DNA of 64,000 nucleotides from Clostridia bacterium UC5.1-1C12 (GTDB lineage Bacteria > Bacillota_I > Bacilli_A > Erysipelotrichales > Erysipelotrichaceae). Below, piece by piece: positions 51,764 through 60,916 of this stretch (the stretch's first letter is position 1; every line of letters starts with the position of its first letter). A program made the position numbers and the translations under genes. The DNA is taken from NCBI GenBank assembly GCA_001305055.1, contig BBZX01000001.1, forward strand, positions 372,001 to 436,000, in the 5' to 3' direction. The notes under the pieces were generated by a model that saw only the letters and a list, made by a program, of their open reading frames with translations, searched no databases and had not been told where the DNA came from.

Positions 51764-52091
51764 CCCTATCACAAGTTTTGCGAGAAGAACCGAAAGCTTG
51801 ACTGTTGAGCGGTATCGCTTTTTGGTAGACAATACACCGGATTGGTTTTTAGAAAGAGTTGAGGAAGGAACGATCTTATTACATAACTGCTCAATGGATC
51901 ATCTCATGAACTTAAGTGCTGAAGGCAGTAATCCCTTTTGCGAAATCAAAACACCGTTTGGCAGCTTATATGCAGGATTCGAACAATACATTATCAAAGA
52001 CGGAGACATGATCTATCCCATGCAGGAGCTGACCTTCTCTTACCTCTATGATGATTCGGATAGTTATTTTTATGAAGATACAGCTTTCTGA
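51750..52091 (+). CDS. Small phage protein with PGDYG-like C-terminus
   Basis: A 113-residue protein. The layout TPDWFLERVEEGTILL, then IKTPFGSLYAGFEQYIIKDG and ELTFSYLYDD recalls the widespread small phage family with a conserved Gly-Asp-Tyr-Ile loop (PGDYG-like), function unknown. It overlaps gemA by 14 bp. It is intact. Confidence 0.5.
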   Translation: MENISPITSFARRTESLTVERYRFLVDNTPDWFLERVEEGTILLHNCSMDHLMNLSAEGSNPFCEIKTPFGSLYAGFEQYIIKDGDMIYPMQELTFSYLYDDSDSYFYEDTAF

Positions 52092-52266
52092 TTTTCCGTA
52101 TCAGCCGGAACAGCTTAAATTTTGTATGTTTTGTAAGAAGCATATTTGTAAAATTGATCCATTGAAATGTGATGATTTCGTATTTGAAAACTATGATTAT
52201 CTCAAAAAGTTAAAGAAGGAAGTAAAAGATGAAGAAAAAGCTAACGCAGAAAGAAAAGAAATTTAG
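52072..52266 (+). CDS. Small cysteine-rich phage protein
   Basis: A 64-residue protein with four cysteines, three in CMFCKKHIC and one in PLKC, a possible zinc site, followed by a highly charged tail (KKLKKEVKDEEKANAERK). I choose ATG 52072 because it starts the conserved-looking part. It overlaps the preceding gene by 20 bp. Family unknown. Confidence 0.45.
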   Translation: MKIQLSDFPYQPEQLKFCMFCKKHICKIDPLKCDDFVFENYDYLKKLKKEVKDEEKANAERKEI

Positions 52267-52373
52267 ACAAGAATTAAAGAAAATTTATTGATGCAAAACG
52301 TGAAGCAGGAATCGCTTCATGGACAGTCGGTGAAGAATATGAAGCATATGTAAGGAAAATTATGAATTTATAA
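52229..52373 (+). CDS. Small charged phage protein (frameshifted)
   Basis: ATG 52229 follows AAGGAAG and gives MKKKLTQKEKKFRQELKK. One A too many near 52283 breaks the frame. Repaired, it continues FIDAKREAGIASWTVGEEYE to TAA at 52371-52373, about 48 residues. Family unknown. It overlaps the preceding gene. Confidence 0.4.
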
Positions 52374-52391
52374 AGAGTTAGGAGGGATAAA

Positions 52392-52704
52392 GTGATCAAC
52401 ACTGAAAACTGGTATAATGAAATAACTATTGATATGATACCCGGTATCTATCAAACGATTGCATCAGAAATCGGTATCCAGAATTTCTTTAAATTAGTTA
52501 AGATTGCAGGTGGTGACAGCTTATATATCCCTAACTTAGAAAACGTTTTTAAAACCTATCCGAAACAAGAAAATAAAGGAAGAATACAATGGCTATAACG
52601 CAACTTTCTTAGCAAAAAAATATGGCATAACCACTCGTTGGGTACAAAAAATTTGCAGCAATGAACTTGCAGATGGTCAATTAAGTATGTTTGATTTTGA
52701 ATAA
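52392..52704 (+). CDS. Mor-like activator of late transcription (frameshifted)
   Basis: Mu Mor family. The dimerisation half shows YQTIASEIGIQNFFKLVKIA and GGDSLYIPNLEN. The C-terminal HTH shows ATFLAKKYGITTRWVQKICS. One frameshift near 52580 separates them. The start is GTG 52392 after AGGAGGG. It is the last gene before the terminator that divides early from late genes, the place of Mor in Mu. No separate C gene is seen, so this protein may activate the late operon directly. Confidence 0.82.
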
Positions 52705-52765
52705 AACTGACGAACTAATTCGCCGAACTAGTTTAATGTAAAGATAAAATGAATAGACGTAAAAT

Positions 52766-52805
52766 GTCCGTAGACACAAGGAAAAAGTGTTTACGGATTT
52801 TTTAT
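52766..52805 (+). terminator. Terminator between early and late phage genes
   Basis: TCCGTAGACAC and GTGTTTACGGA form a stem around AAGGAAAAA and are followed by TTTTTT. Late genes begin 18 bp downstream. Confidence 0.85.
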
Positions 52806-52822
52806 ATCCAGGGAGGACTAAC

Positions 52823-53254
52823 ATGAACGAAACGATCGTAAACGAATTATTAAAACTGGTAAATGATATCTTACCATTGCTGATAAGTTTGATTTCTGCT
52901 TTTTTGCTTTATGTCTTGTTTTTGATTAAAAAGCGTATCCAAGTTGAAACTGCAAAAATCAGTAATGATGAACAGCGAAAGCTTTTAGAGAATGCGATTG
53001 ATGATGCCTTTAACCTAGCAAATCAAACAGTGGCAGCCATTGAGCAACAAGCTGCCAGTGCAATCAGAGAAGCAGTCAAAGACGGCAAGATTGAGCGTGA
53101 GGAGTTGTTAAAGCTGAGTGATCAGGCCTTGAATGAAATCAAAGCCAAACTATCCCCTGAAGCCCAGAGACTAATTAGCGAAAATTTCAATGACTTAGAT
53201 ACATATTTGAAGAATGAGATTGAAGCAGCCGTCTTACAGATCAAAGGTAAGTAA
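52823..53254 (+). CDS. Phage holin, LLH family
   Basis: A 143-residue protein with one membrane helix (LPLLISLISAFLLYVLFLI) and a long helical cytoplasmic part. The C-terminal pattern LSPEAQRLISENFNDLDTYL followed by KNEIEAAVLQIK is typical of LLH holins, which make membrane lesions at lysis. ATG 52823 follows GGGAGGAC. It is the first gene of the late block. Confidence 0.8.
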   Translation: MNETIVNELLKLVNDILPLLISLISAFLLYVLFLIKKRIQVETAKISNDEQRKLLENAIDDAFNLANQTVAAIEQQAASAIREAVKDGKIEREELLKLSDQALNEIKAKLSPEAQRLISENFNDLDTYLKNEIEAAVLQIKGK

Positions 53255-53256
53255 TC

Positions 53257-53637
53257 ATGGATCAGTGGATCAATACCATCTTTGATGTTTTGAAAATCAT
53301 TGTCATTCCTCTATTCTGTTATGTATACAAAGACTTGAAAAACTCAATTCAAAAAAATAATGAAGAAGTCAAAGCGTGTATCAATATCAATAATGAAAAT
53401 ATCAGCAGCTTGCGTAAGGAAGTCATGAATGAGATCAGCAAGAATGATGAAAAGATTGAGAAAGTACATTCTGAATTAAACCAATTAAAATCTGATCTTC
53501 CGCTTGTCTATACGCTACGTGAAGATCATATCCGAGCACTGAACAGTGTGGATGCGGCAATCAATAAAGTCAGCCGTAAGATAGATAAACTGATTGAAAT
53601 CAAAAGGAGGGATAACAATGGATCTCACAGAGAATGA
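53257..53637 (+). CDS. Membrane-anchored coiled-coil protein (Mu gp25-like, DUF2730)
   Basis: A 126-residue protein with an N-terminal membrane helix (FDVLKIIVIPLFCYVY) and a long coiled coil (about 40-85). The tail LPLVYTLREDHIRALNSVDA resembles Mu gp25/DUF2730. In Mu this position is near the lysis genes, so a spanin-like or lysis-linked role is possible. It is intact. Confidence 0.68.
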   Translation: MDQWINTIFDVLKIIVIPLFCYVYKDLKNSIQKNNEEVKACININNENISSLRKEVMNEISKNDEKIEKVHSELNQLKSDLPLVYTLREDHIRALNSVDAAINKVSRKIDKLIEIKRRDNNGSHRE

Positions 53638-53929
53638 AATCAAACAAAATAAATATATCCGAGGTCGAATCTTGCGCTGTCTGGTCAATGGTAATAACTA
53701 TTGCTTGTATGCCAGACAGATCATCAATCCCTTGTTGGATGATGCAACGATCATGACACCGGATATCAGTAAATACATCACTTATTTACATGATGCAGGA
53801 TACATTGAGTTTGTAGATAAAAAGGTTAATGCCTACACTGCTTATGGTAATGATGCTTTGATTAAAATGACACGTAAAGGAGTTGACTTAGTTGAAGGTA
53901 CGATTGAAGATCCGGGAGTTGATATCTGA
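53618..53929 (+). CDS. Winged-helix protein (Mu gp26-like)
   Basis: A 103-residue protein with winged-helix features (YIRGRILRCLVNG, DISKYITYLHDAGYIEFVD). ATG 53618 follows AAAGGAGGG. It overlaps gp25 by 20 bp. Mu gp26 occupies this place. Function unknown, possibly DNA binding. Its TGA overlaps the next ATG (TGATG). Confidence 0.7.
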   Translation: MDLTENEIKQNKYIRGRILRCLVNGNNYCLYARQIINPLLDDATIMTPDISKYITYLHDAGYIEFVDKKVNAYTAYGNDALIKMTRKGVDLVEGTIEDPGVDI

Positions 53930-54486
53930 TGGCACGCCGTCGGACAAACTCAAAAATCAATCAGCTGCCTGAAACAATCAAAGAACAAGTCATTGATCAG
54001 ATCAAAGATACTTCCATCACTTACGATGAAATATCAGAATGGCTGAATGAGCAGGGATATGATATCAGCCGATCTGCTGTTGGAAGATTTGCATTGCAGA
54101 TCAATGAAGCAGCAGCCAGAGTTGCTGAAACTATCGAACAGACTCAGGCACTGGCAAAAGCCATTGAACGCAATCCCGATCTTGACTACTCCTCTGCTCC
54201 CCGCTTGATGATGCTTAATGGTTTGATGCAACGGATCAGCACCGCAGATGAAGAATTTATGGAAATGCCACTTGAAAAAGCAGGAAGGCTTGTTAGCTCA
54301 TTTTCAAAGGATGAGCTGAGGAAGCAGAAAAACAGACAGGATCGTCAGAAGAAAATGGAGCTTGCGTTTGAACAGTTAGAAGTTGAACTCATGAAGCTGA
54401 TCAAGAATGATGCAATTCTTACCGGTAAGTTAAAAGATGTACTGCTGGAAGCTAAAAAGAAGGTGTTGAGTGATGATCAATCTTGA
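53929..54486 (+). CDS. Mu gp27-like small terminase candidate (DUF3486)
   Basis: A 185-residue protein of the DUF3486 family. The N-terminus shows NSKINQLPETIKEQVIDQI and YDISRSAVGRFALQINEA, an HTH-like DNA-binding part, and then a helical stretch. It lies directly before the large terminase, so a small-terminase role is likely. It overlaps terL by 14 bp. It is intact. Confidence 0.83.
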   Translation: MARRRTNSKINQLPETIKEQVIDQIKDTSITYDEISEWLNEQGYDISRSAVGRFALQINEAAARVAETIEQTQALAKAIERNPDLDYSSAPRLMMLNGLMQRISTADEEFMEMPLEKAGRLVSSFSKDELRKQKNRQDRQKKMELAFEQLEVELMKLIKNDAILTGKLKDVLLEAKKKVLSDDQS

Positions 54487-56232
54487 AGAATTGCTTGAGC
54501 ATTTAGATGAGGAAGTATCTCAGGAAGGAATAGATGCTGAAGAACATCAAAAAAAGCTGTTTCTGAATTACTGCTTACGCAATTATGAACATCAAGATAT
54601 ACGAATTGCTTTATTTAAACAATTTAATGAAGGAAAATCGTTAACCGGTGAGAAAGGTTTGAGAAAGCAGCTGGCTGCCATTGATTTGGAATACTTTGGC
54701 AGGGCTTATCTAGGTCACTATTTTGTCAGGGAGTCACCGAAGTTTCACGGCGAGCTGGATCAAATATGGTCTGAAGGAGTGCTTAAAGGATTGAATCCTT
54801 ATAAGGAGGCAAAAGAAATCGATAAGCTGAAGGGCTGCCGTCGAGCAATAGAAGCACCCAGAGGTCATGCTAAATCAACAACCTTTACCTTTAAAGATAC
54901 GATCCATGCTGCACTTTATCAGTACAAACATTACGTCATTATATTATCTGACTCATCAGTCAAGCAGATGGTTTTCTGGGTGATATTAAAACTGAGTTAG
55001 AAGATAATGTTTTGATCAAAGAGGATTTCGGCATCATGGAAGGTAAGGTTTGGAAAAGCAACGTCATTTTGCTGAAGAATGGCACGAAGATTGAATCAAT
55101 CGGCAGTGGTAAGAAGATACGTGGCCGTAGACATAAGCAATGGCGGCCTGATCTGATCGTACTGGATGATGTGGAGAATGACGAAAATGTAAATACTCCT
55201 GATCAGCGTAAAAAGTTAGCTTCATGGTTTTACAAAGCTGTCTCTAAAGCCGGTGACACCTACACAGACATTGTTTATATAGGTACACTACTACATTATG
55301 ACTCACTGCTTGCTAAGGTAGCAAACAATCCGGAATATAAGACAGTCAAGTATCAAGGTGTTATCAGCTTTGCGAGCAATCAAGAGTTATGGGATGCATG
55401 GGAAGTTATTTATACAAACCTTGCTAATGAGAATAGACAGGAAGATGCCAGGAATTTTTACGAATCAAACAAGGAAGCTATGCTGAAAGGTACAGAGGTA
55501 CTCTGGGAAGCCAAACTTTCCTACTATGATTTAATGATTGTGAAAGTCTCCGAAGGTGAAGGATCATTTAACTCAGAAATACAAAATGATCCTATTGATC
55601 CTGACACCTGTGTTTTCAATGAAGAATGGTTCAGCTGGTATGAACCTTCATTAATTGATTTCTCATTACCTCAATATGTATTCTTTGGTGCAAATGATCC
55701 ATCACTAGGTAAAAACAAAAAGAGTGATACATCAGCGATCATCACCGTAGCTAAAGATATTAAGACTGGTTATCTGTACGTGCTGCTTGCATCTATTGAG
55801 AAGCGCAAACCTGATGTGATCATTGAAGATGCAATAGCAACTTCTAAACGTTTAAAAACGGAGTATAAAAAAGGGTTTGTTGAATTTGGAGTCGAAACGA
55901 ATCAGTTTCAATATTTCTTTAAAGACGTGATGGCACAGCGTTCAGCTGAAGCCAGTGAGTATCTGCCTATCACAGAAATTCAATCTGTTGGTAATAAGGA
56001 TGCTCGCATCCAATCCTTGCAACCGTTTATCAAAAATGGATTCATTAAGTTTAACAAGGAACATAAAGCCTTGCTGAAGCAGCTGACTGAGTATCCAATG
56101 GGTAAAAATGATGATGCTCCAGACTGCCTACAAATGGTTACTAAATTAGCTATCAATAGCAAAGTTGCCTATAAAATTGAATACCAATCCGTTCAGAGTA
56201 GAAATCTAAGATTTCATGAAGGCGCTTATTAG
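54473..56232 (+). CDS. Large terminase subunit (Mu gp28-like; frameshifted)
   Basis: ATP-driven DNA packaging motor and nuclease. The ATPase part shows RGHAKSTTFTF as Walker A and DLIVLDDVEND as Walker B. The nuclease part shows FGANDPSLG and DDAPDCLQM, with metal-binding aspartates. A single frameshift near 54975 splits the ATPase domain. It lies between the DUF3486 gene and the portal, as in Mu. Confidence 0.9.
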
Positions 56233-56243
56233 GAGGTTGAGAA

Positions 56244-57811
56244 ATGAAGAAAAGTCAACGAATGCAAAAAACAATACCTAAGCCAGAAAATCGCGAGATC
56301 GCTTCAGTTCCAATCTCAAGCCGATTCTCCACCTACCCCAGCAATGGTCTTACTCCAGTAAAGCTTGCACGAATCTTGCGTGATGGTGATGCCGGTGACT
56401 TGCTGGAACAATCAGAGCTGTTTGAGGAAATAGAAGAAAAAGATCCTCATCTGTTTTCTCAGATGCAAACACGCAAAAATGCGGTAACAGGTCTGGATTA
56501 TGAAGTGATTCCCTTTTCCAGTGATGATGAACAGGATAAAGAAATTGCTGAATTTGTGTCTGACCAACTACAAGCTATTGAAAATATGGAAGAAGTCATG
56601 CTGGATCTGCTGGATGCTATTGGTAAAGGTTTATCCGTTTCAGAGATCATCTGGGGCTATGACATGGACAAGATAATTGTCAAAGAAATCAGACATAAGC
56701 ATCTAAAAAACTTCTTTTTCGATAGTGACGATAATTTCAAGGTTCGCACCATTGAACATCCTGAAGGAATTTTGCTGCCAGTGAATAAGTTTATCATACA
56801 CCGCTACAAAGCGCGCTCAGGCCATCCTGCAAGAGGTGGTGTGATTCGTGTTCTAGCTTGGATGTATTTGTTTAAGAATTATGATGTGAAAGACTGGGTG
56901 TCATTTGCTGAAGTCTATGGTATGCCGCTGCGACTTGGCAAGTATGATGCTGCAGCATCATCAGAGGATAAGGAAGCTTTAAGACAAGCTCTTTACTCTC
57001 TCGGCTCTGATGCATCAGGAATCGTGCCCACAAGCACCATGATTGAGTTTATCGAGAGCAACAAACATCCTCCGCAGATGTATATGAAAGACTAGCTAGG
57101 TACTGTGACGAACAGATATCTAAGGCGGTGCTTGGACAAACACTGACCAGTGATTCAGGCGGTGGCAGCTATGCTCAATCAAAGACTCATAACGAGGTAA
57201 GACATGACTTAACGGTTGCTGACTGTAAAGCTCTTGCATCAACGCTGCGTAAATATTTGATAAGACCTTTAGTCTTATTTAATTTTGGTGATGATAGCCG
57301 TTTACCCACGATTCGATTTGATACTGAGGAAGCCGGAGATCAAAAAGAGACAGCAGAGATCTATAAGACCTTGATCAATGATGTTGGACTTAAAATCTCT
57401 GCGGATCATGTTTATAAAAAGTTTGGTATTCCAAAGCCAGAAGCAAGTGAGGAAATTTTGAAGCCAGCACAAATCAATCCGTTCATGATGAAAGAAGAAA
57501 TACCTATGATATTGAAAAACAATCAGGATCTGAACAAAAAATTAAATCGAGCTGTGAGAGTGCAGAAAGAACTTGATGAACTTGCTGATGAAGCATTACA
57601 AACTACTTCCCCTACAATGACCACCAACTTATACAAAGCGATTGATAAGCTGCTGGCTGCCAATAGCCTAGAGGAAATGAAGCTGATGCTGGAAGATGAA
57701 ACAGAGCTGCAGCAGTTGCTTGATGAGATTGATGATTCAGAGTTGCAAGATACCTTACAAAAATTAATGGTCATAGCTGACCTTGAAGGCAGAGGTATTG
57801 AACATGGATAG
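56244..57811 (+). CDS. Portal protein (Mu gp29-like, DUF935; frameshifted)
   Basis: Dodecameric vertex protein for DNA entry. The N-terminal part shows LARILRDGDAGDLLEQSELF, then EEKDPHLFSQMQTRK. The middle shows SKAVLGQTLTSDSGGGSYAQ and NEVRHDL, typical of DUF935. A frameshift near 57090 separates them. AGGAGGTTG precedes the ATG. Its 3' end overlaps the F gene by 8 bp. Confidence 0.9.
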
Positions 57812-58523
57812 AAGCATTCTAAATCGTGATCTATTAGCTGATGAGGAGTTTTTCCTCTCAAAGATACCAATGACTAAAGACGAGTATGAGGATCTTGTTG
57901 AAGAATATCAGGTAAGAGCCTTTACTGTTTCCAAATATACAAATCTTCAAGTTCTCAAAAAGTTTCACGAAGAATTGATGAAAGCGATTGAAGATGGCAA
58001 TACAGTTACTGAGTTTAGAGAATCTATGAATGACTTTCTGAAGCGTAAAGGCTTCGATGGTATCACTAAATACCAAGCCGATAACATCTTCAGAACTAAC
58101 ATTCAGACAGCCTTTAACGTTGGCCACTACAAAGCAATGACATCACCGGCTGTCAAGAAAGCTCGGCCTTACTGGATGTACTCAGCAGTCAATGACAGTC
58201 ATACAAGACCTAGTCACCTTGCTATGGATGGCAAAGTATTCAGAGCAGATGATCCTGTCTGGGATACATGGTATCCGCCTAATGGATTTAGATGTCGTTG
58301 CACAGTTATCACTCTATCCCCTCAGCAAGTAGAACGCATGGGATTAGAAGTCAGTGAAGGACAACCACCAAACGGCATCACTCCACAAGGTGAGTTAGTG
58401 CCGATCATGCCGGACAAGCTGTTTAATCAAAACATTGCCAAACAGTTTTATGAGCTTGATGTAAGTACGTTTCCTGAAGCAATGCAAGCAGTCTATAACA
58501 AGACCGTCAAAAACGCACGCTGA
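57804..58523 (+). CDS. Head morphogenesis protein (Mu gpF-like)
   Basis: Minor head protein of the Mu F family, 239 residues. The conserved block WYPPNGFRCRCTVITLS and HTRPSHLAMDGKVF are seen. It is needed for head assembly in Mu. The ATG at 57804 lies in the portal 3' end. It is followed by the longest non-coding gap among the late genes. It is intact. Confidence 0.88.
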   Translation: MDRSILNRDLLADEEFFLSKIPMTKDEYEDLVEEYQVRAFTVSKYTNLQVLKKFHEELMKAIEDGNTVTEFRESMNDFLKRKGFDGITKYQADNIFRTNIQTAFNVGHYKAMTSPAVKKARPYWMYSAVNDSHTRPSHLAMDGKVFRADDPVWDTWYPPNGFRCRCTVITLSPQQVERMGLEVSEGQPPNGITPQGELVPIMPDKLFNQNIAKQFYELDVSTFPEAMQAVYNKTVKNAR

Positions 58524-58567
58524 CGCATTTATCAATTAAAGGGTAACAGATACTCGACTTTTCGCAG

Positions 58568-58595
58568 GACCCCCCGTGCGCACGCGTGCGCACGC
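58568..58595. repeat. GC-rich palindrome between F and I
   Basis: GGACCCCCC is followed by the perfect 18-bp palindrome GTGCGCACGCGTGCGCAC (58576-58593). The last 12 bases, 58584-58595, are identical to the palindrome at 45798-45809. It sits in a 110-bp non-coding gap, the place of the strong gyrase site in phage Mu. Confidence 0.75.
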
Positions 58596-58633
58596 AGTCT
58601 CAGAGCGTTTTAACAAAAGAAGGAGCGTGGAAG

Positions 58634-59611
58634 ATGAATGAATTAATGATCTGTGACTTAGATTTGCAAGAAACAAATGAATTACCGGAGTGGACAAAGA
58701 TTCTGCCACTCGGAAAGGTCAGCTCTACCAAAGGTGATTTTATGGTTGATGGTGAAAGCTTTCAATCAATGTTAAATCACATTAGTGAGCGTAAGTTGGA
58801 TGTAGTTATTGATTACGAACATCAAACACTCAAAGACATCCAAGCTCCTGCGGGTGGATGGATCAAGGAACTGCGTTTAGGTGTTGATGCCATTGAAGCC
58901 AAAGTTGAATGGACTGATAAGGCCAAACAATATCTGAAGAATAAGGAATACCGCTTTTTATCCCCAGTGATCAACGTCAGAAAGTCAGATAAAAAAGCTG
59001 TTGAACTGCACTCTGTAGCTTTGACTAATACACCGGCTATTAATGGAATGTTCCCTATTATAAACAAACTCGGAAGCGAGGAAGGAGAAAGAAATATTAT
59101 GGACTTAAAGAAATTGCTACTTGAAATTTTAGGATTGCCTGAAGAAACAACAGATGAAGCACTAATCGAAATGATCAAAGCAAAATGTAATCCAGCCAAT
59201 GAGCATGAAGTAGTTGCAAACAAAACAGTATTAACATTACTCGGATTGAAAGAGGATGCAAAAACTGAAGAAGTTTGCGCAAGCATCATGCAGTTGAAGC
59301 ATTCCCCTGAAAGTACAGAGCTTAAAGCATTAAAAGAACGTCTTGATAAGCAAGATGCTGCTCAGTTAGTAAGTGAAGGATTAAAGGCCGGAAAGATCAC
59401 GGCAGCACAAAAAACATGGGCTGAAGCTTATGCATTAAAAGACAGAGAAGGATTTAAGAACTATCTTGAATTAGCTCCTCAGACTGTACCGATGGGAGAA
59501 GTAAACACAAACACCGCAACAAAGAAGTCAGTTGAACTTGATCCTATCGCATTAAAGAATATGGGTATTAGTAAGGAAGATATCGAAAAATACGGAGGTA
59601 ATGAAAAATGA
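58634..59611 (+). CDS. Head maturation protease with scaffold domain (Mu gpI-like)
   Basis: Prohead protease of 325 residues. The protease part shows LDVVIDYEHQTLK, PAGGWIKELRL and VELHSVALTNTPAI. The C-terminal part is helical and charged, like a scaffold. ATG 58634 follows AGAAGGAGCG. An internal start at 59099 can give the scaffold alone. It is intact. Confidence 0.87.
   Translation: MNELMICDLDLQETNELPEWTKILPLGKVSSTKGDFMVDGESFQSMLNHISERKLDVVIDYEHQTLKDIQAPAGGWIKELRLGVDAIEAKVEWTDKAKQYLKNKEYRFLSPVINVRKSDKKAVELHSVALTNTPAINGMFPIINKLGSEEGERNIMDLKKLLLEILGLPEETTDEALIEMIKAKCNPANEHEVVANKTVLTLLGLKEDAKTEEVCASIMQLKHSPESTELKALKERLDKQDAAQLVSEGLKAGKITAAQKTWAEAYALKDREGFKNYLELAPQTVPMGEVNTNTATKKSVELDPIALKNMGISKEDIEKYGGNEK
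59099..59611 (+). CDS. Internal-start scaffold protein (Mu gpZ-like)
   Basis: In frame within gene I, ATG 59099 is preceded by GAGGAAGGAG at good spacing and starts MDLKKLLLEILGLPEE. It would give a 170-residue scaffold identical to the C-terminal half of the protease. Mu expresses its scaffold Z the same way. The internal ribosome site is stronger than expected by chance. Confidence 0.65.
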   Translation: MDLKKLLLEILGLPEETTDEALIEMIKAKCNPANEHEVVANKTVLTLLGLKEDAKTEEVCASIMQLKHSPESTELKALKERLDKQDAAQLVSEGLKAGKITAAQKTWAEAYALKDREGFKNYLELAPQTVPMGEVNTNTATKKSVELDPIALKNMGISKEDIEKYGGNEK

Positions 59612-59988
59612 GCTACAACACAACAGAAATCGCTAATCGTGGACAGGTTTTGATTTTACCGGTGGCAGCGGCTACAAAAATTGAACAAGGTTCTCTGGTT
59701 GCCTTATCAGGTGGTTATGCGATCCCGGCTAAAAAGGCAGCATCCTTGATCGCAGTCGGCCGAGCTGAGACATTTGCCGAAAATCAAGGGGCCAATGGTG
59801 ATGAATTTATTGAAGTTAAGCGTGGTGCATTTTTATGGGACAATGACGGAACGATCAAAGAGACTCATATCATGAGTAATTGCTATATCGTTGATGATCA
59901 TACGGTCACAGCGACCGCCACAGGCTCATCAGTAGCCGGAAAAGTATTGATGGTCACAACTGAAGGTGTGGCTGTGGAAACATATTAG
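59608..59988 (+). CDS. Head decoration-like protein (DUF2190-like)
   Basis: A 126-residue beta-rich protein (GQVLILPVAAATKIEQGSLV, GGYAIPAKKAA, GRAETFAENQG). The pattern resembles DUF2190 and related capsid decoration proteins, which lie between protease and major head genes. It overlaps gene I by 4 bp. It is intact. Confidence 0.68.
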   Translation: MSYNTTEIANRGQVLILPVAAATKIEQGSLVALSGGYAIPAKKAASLIAVGRAETFAENQGANGDEFIEVKRGAFLWDNDGTIKETHIMSNCYIVDDHTVTATATGSSVAGKVLMVTTEGVAVETY

Positions 59989-60000
59989 GAGGAAAACAAC

Positions 60001-60912
60001 ATGATACTTACAAACGCAGTCTTACATACGCTGAATCAAGGCTTTTCAGCAATGTTCCAAAAGGCATTTGCTGAGACAAAAACGAAATGGCAAAAAATCG
60101 CTACTGAAGTTCCAAGTAATACCTCAGATGAAAATTATGGGTGGTTAGGACAATTCCCAAGCTTGCGTGAATGGATCGGCGAACGTCAAATTAAAAATAT
60201 GACGGCTTCTGAATATACGATCAAAAACAAAGATTACGAAGCTACAGTTGCTGTAAAGAGAAACGACATTGAAGATGATAAGCTGGGCATTTATGCACCA
60301 ATGATGCAGGATATGGGATATTCTGCGGCAATTTGGCCGGAAGATCTTGTATTTTCTTTGCTGAAGGATGGCTTTACAAAAACTTGTTATGATAAAAAGC
60401 CTTTCTTTTCCGCAGATCATAAAGTTGCTAAAACAACAGTAAGCAACAAAGGCACTGCAAAATTATCTGCCAAAGCATATGGTGAAGCGCGTGCTGCCTT
60501 GATGAGCTTTAAGAATGACGAAGGAAAACCGCTGAAGATCATGCCAAATGTATTAGTCGTACCTCCAGCGCTTGAAGGTGAAGCGTTAAAAATTGTCACT
60601 GCTGATCAAATCGAAGGAACAACCAACGTCTATAAGGGTACAGCTGAAGTGCTTGTAGCCCCTGAACTGGCGGGTAAAGATACTTGCTGGTTCTTGTTGG
60701 ATACTAATAGACCTCTGAAACCTTTCATTTTCCAGAAAAGGAAAGCTCCAAAGTTAAACGTACTGAATCAGGAAAACGACCAGAACGTATTCATGCGTAA
60801 TGAATATCTCTATGGCATTGATGCACGTGGAAATGCCGGTTATGGCTTCTGGCAAATGGCTTACGGCTCAGACGGCTCAGCAGCCGATCCAGTAACACCA
60901 CCAGCTGAATAA
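60001..60912 (+). CDS. Major head protein (Mu gpT-like)
   Basis: Capsid shell protein of 303 residues. The Mu T pattern is visible: LNQGFSAMFQKAFAET, WLGQFPSLREWIGER, DYEATVAVKRNDIEDD and KPFFSADHKV. AGGAGGAAA precedes the ATG. It is intact. Confidence 0.92.
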   Translation: MILTNAVLHTLNQGFSAMFQKAFAETKTKWQKIATEVPSNTSDENYGWLGQFPSLREWIGERQIKNMTASEYTIKNKDYEATVAVKRNDIEDDKLGIYAPMMQDMGYSAAIWPEDLVFSLLKDGFTKTCYDKKPFFSADHKVAKTTVSNKGTAKLSAKAYGEARAALMSFKNDEGKPLKIMPNVLVVPPALEGEALKIVTADQIEGTTNVYKGTAEVLVAPELAGKDTCWFLLDTNRPLKPFIFQKRKAPKLNVLNQENDQNVFMRNEYLYGIDARGNAGYGFWQMAYGSDGSAADPVTPPAE

Positions 60913-60916
60913 TCTT

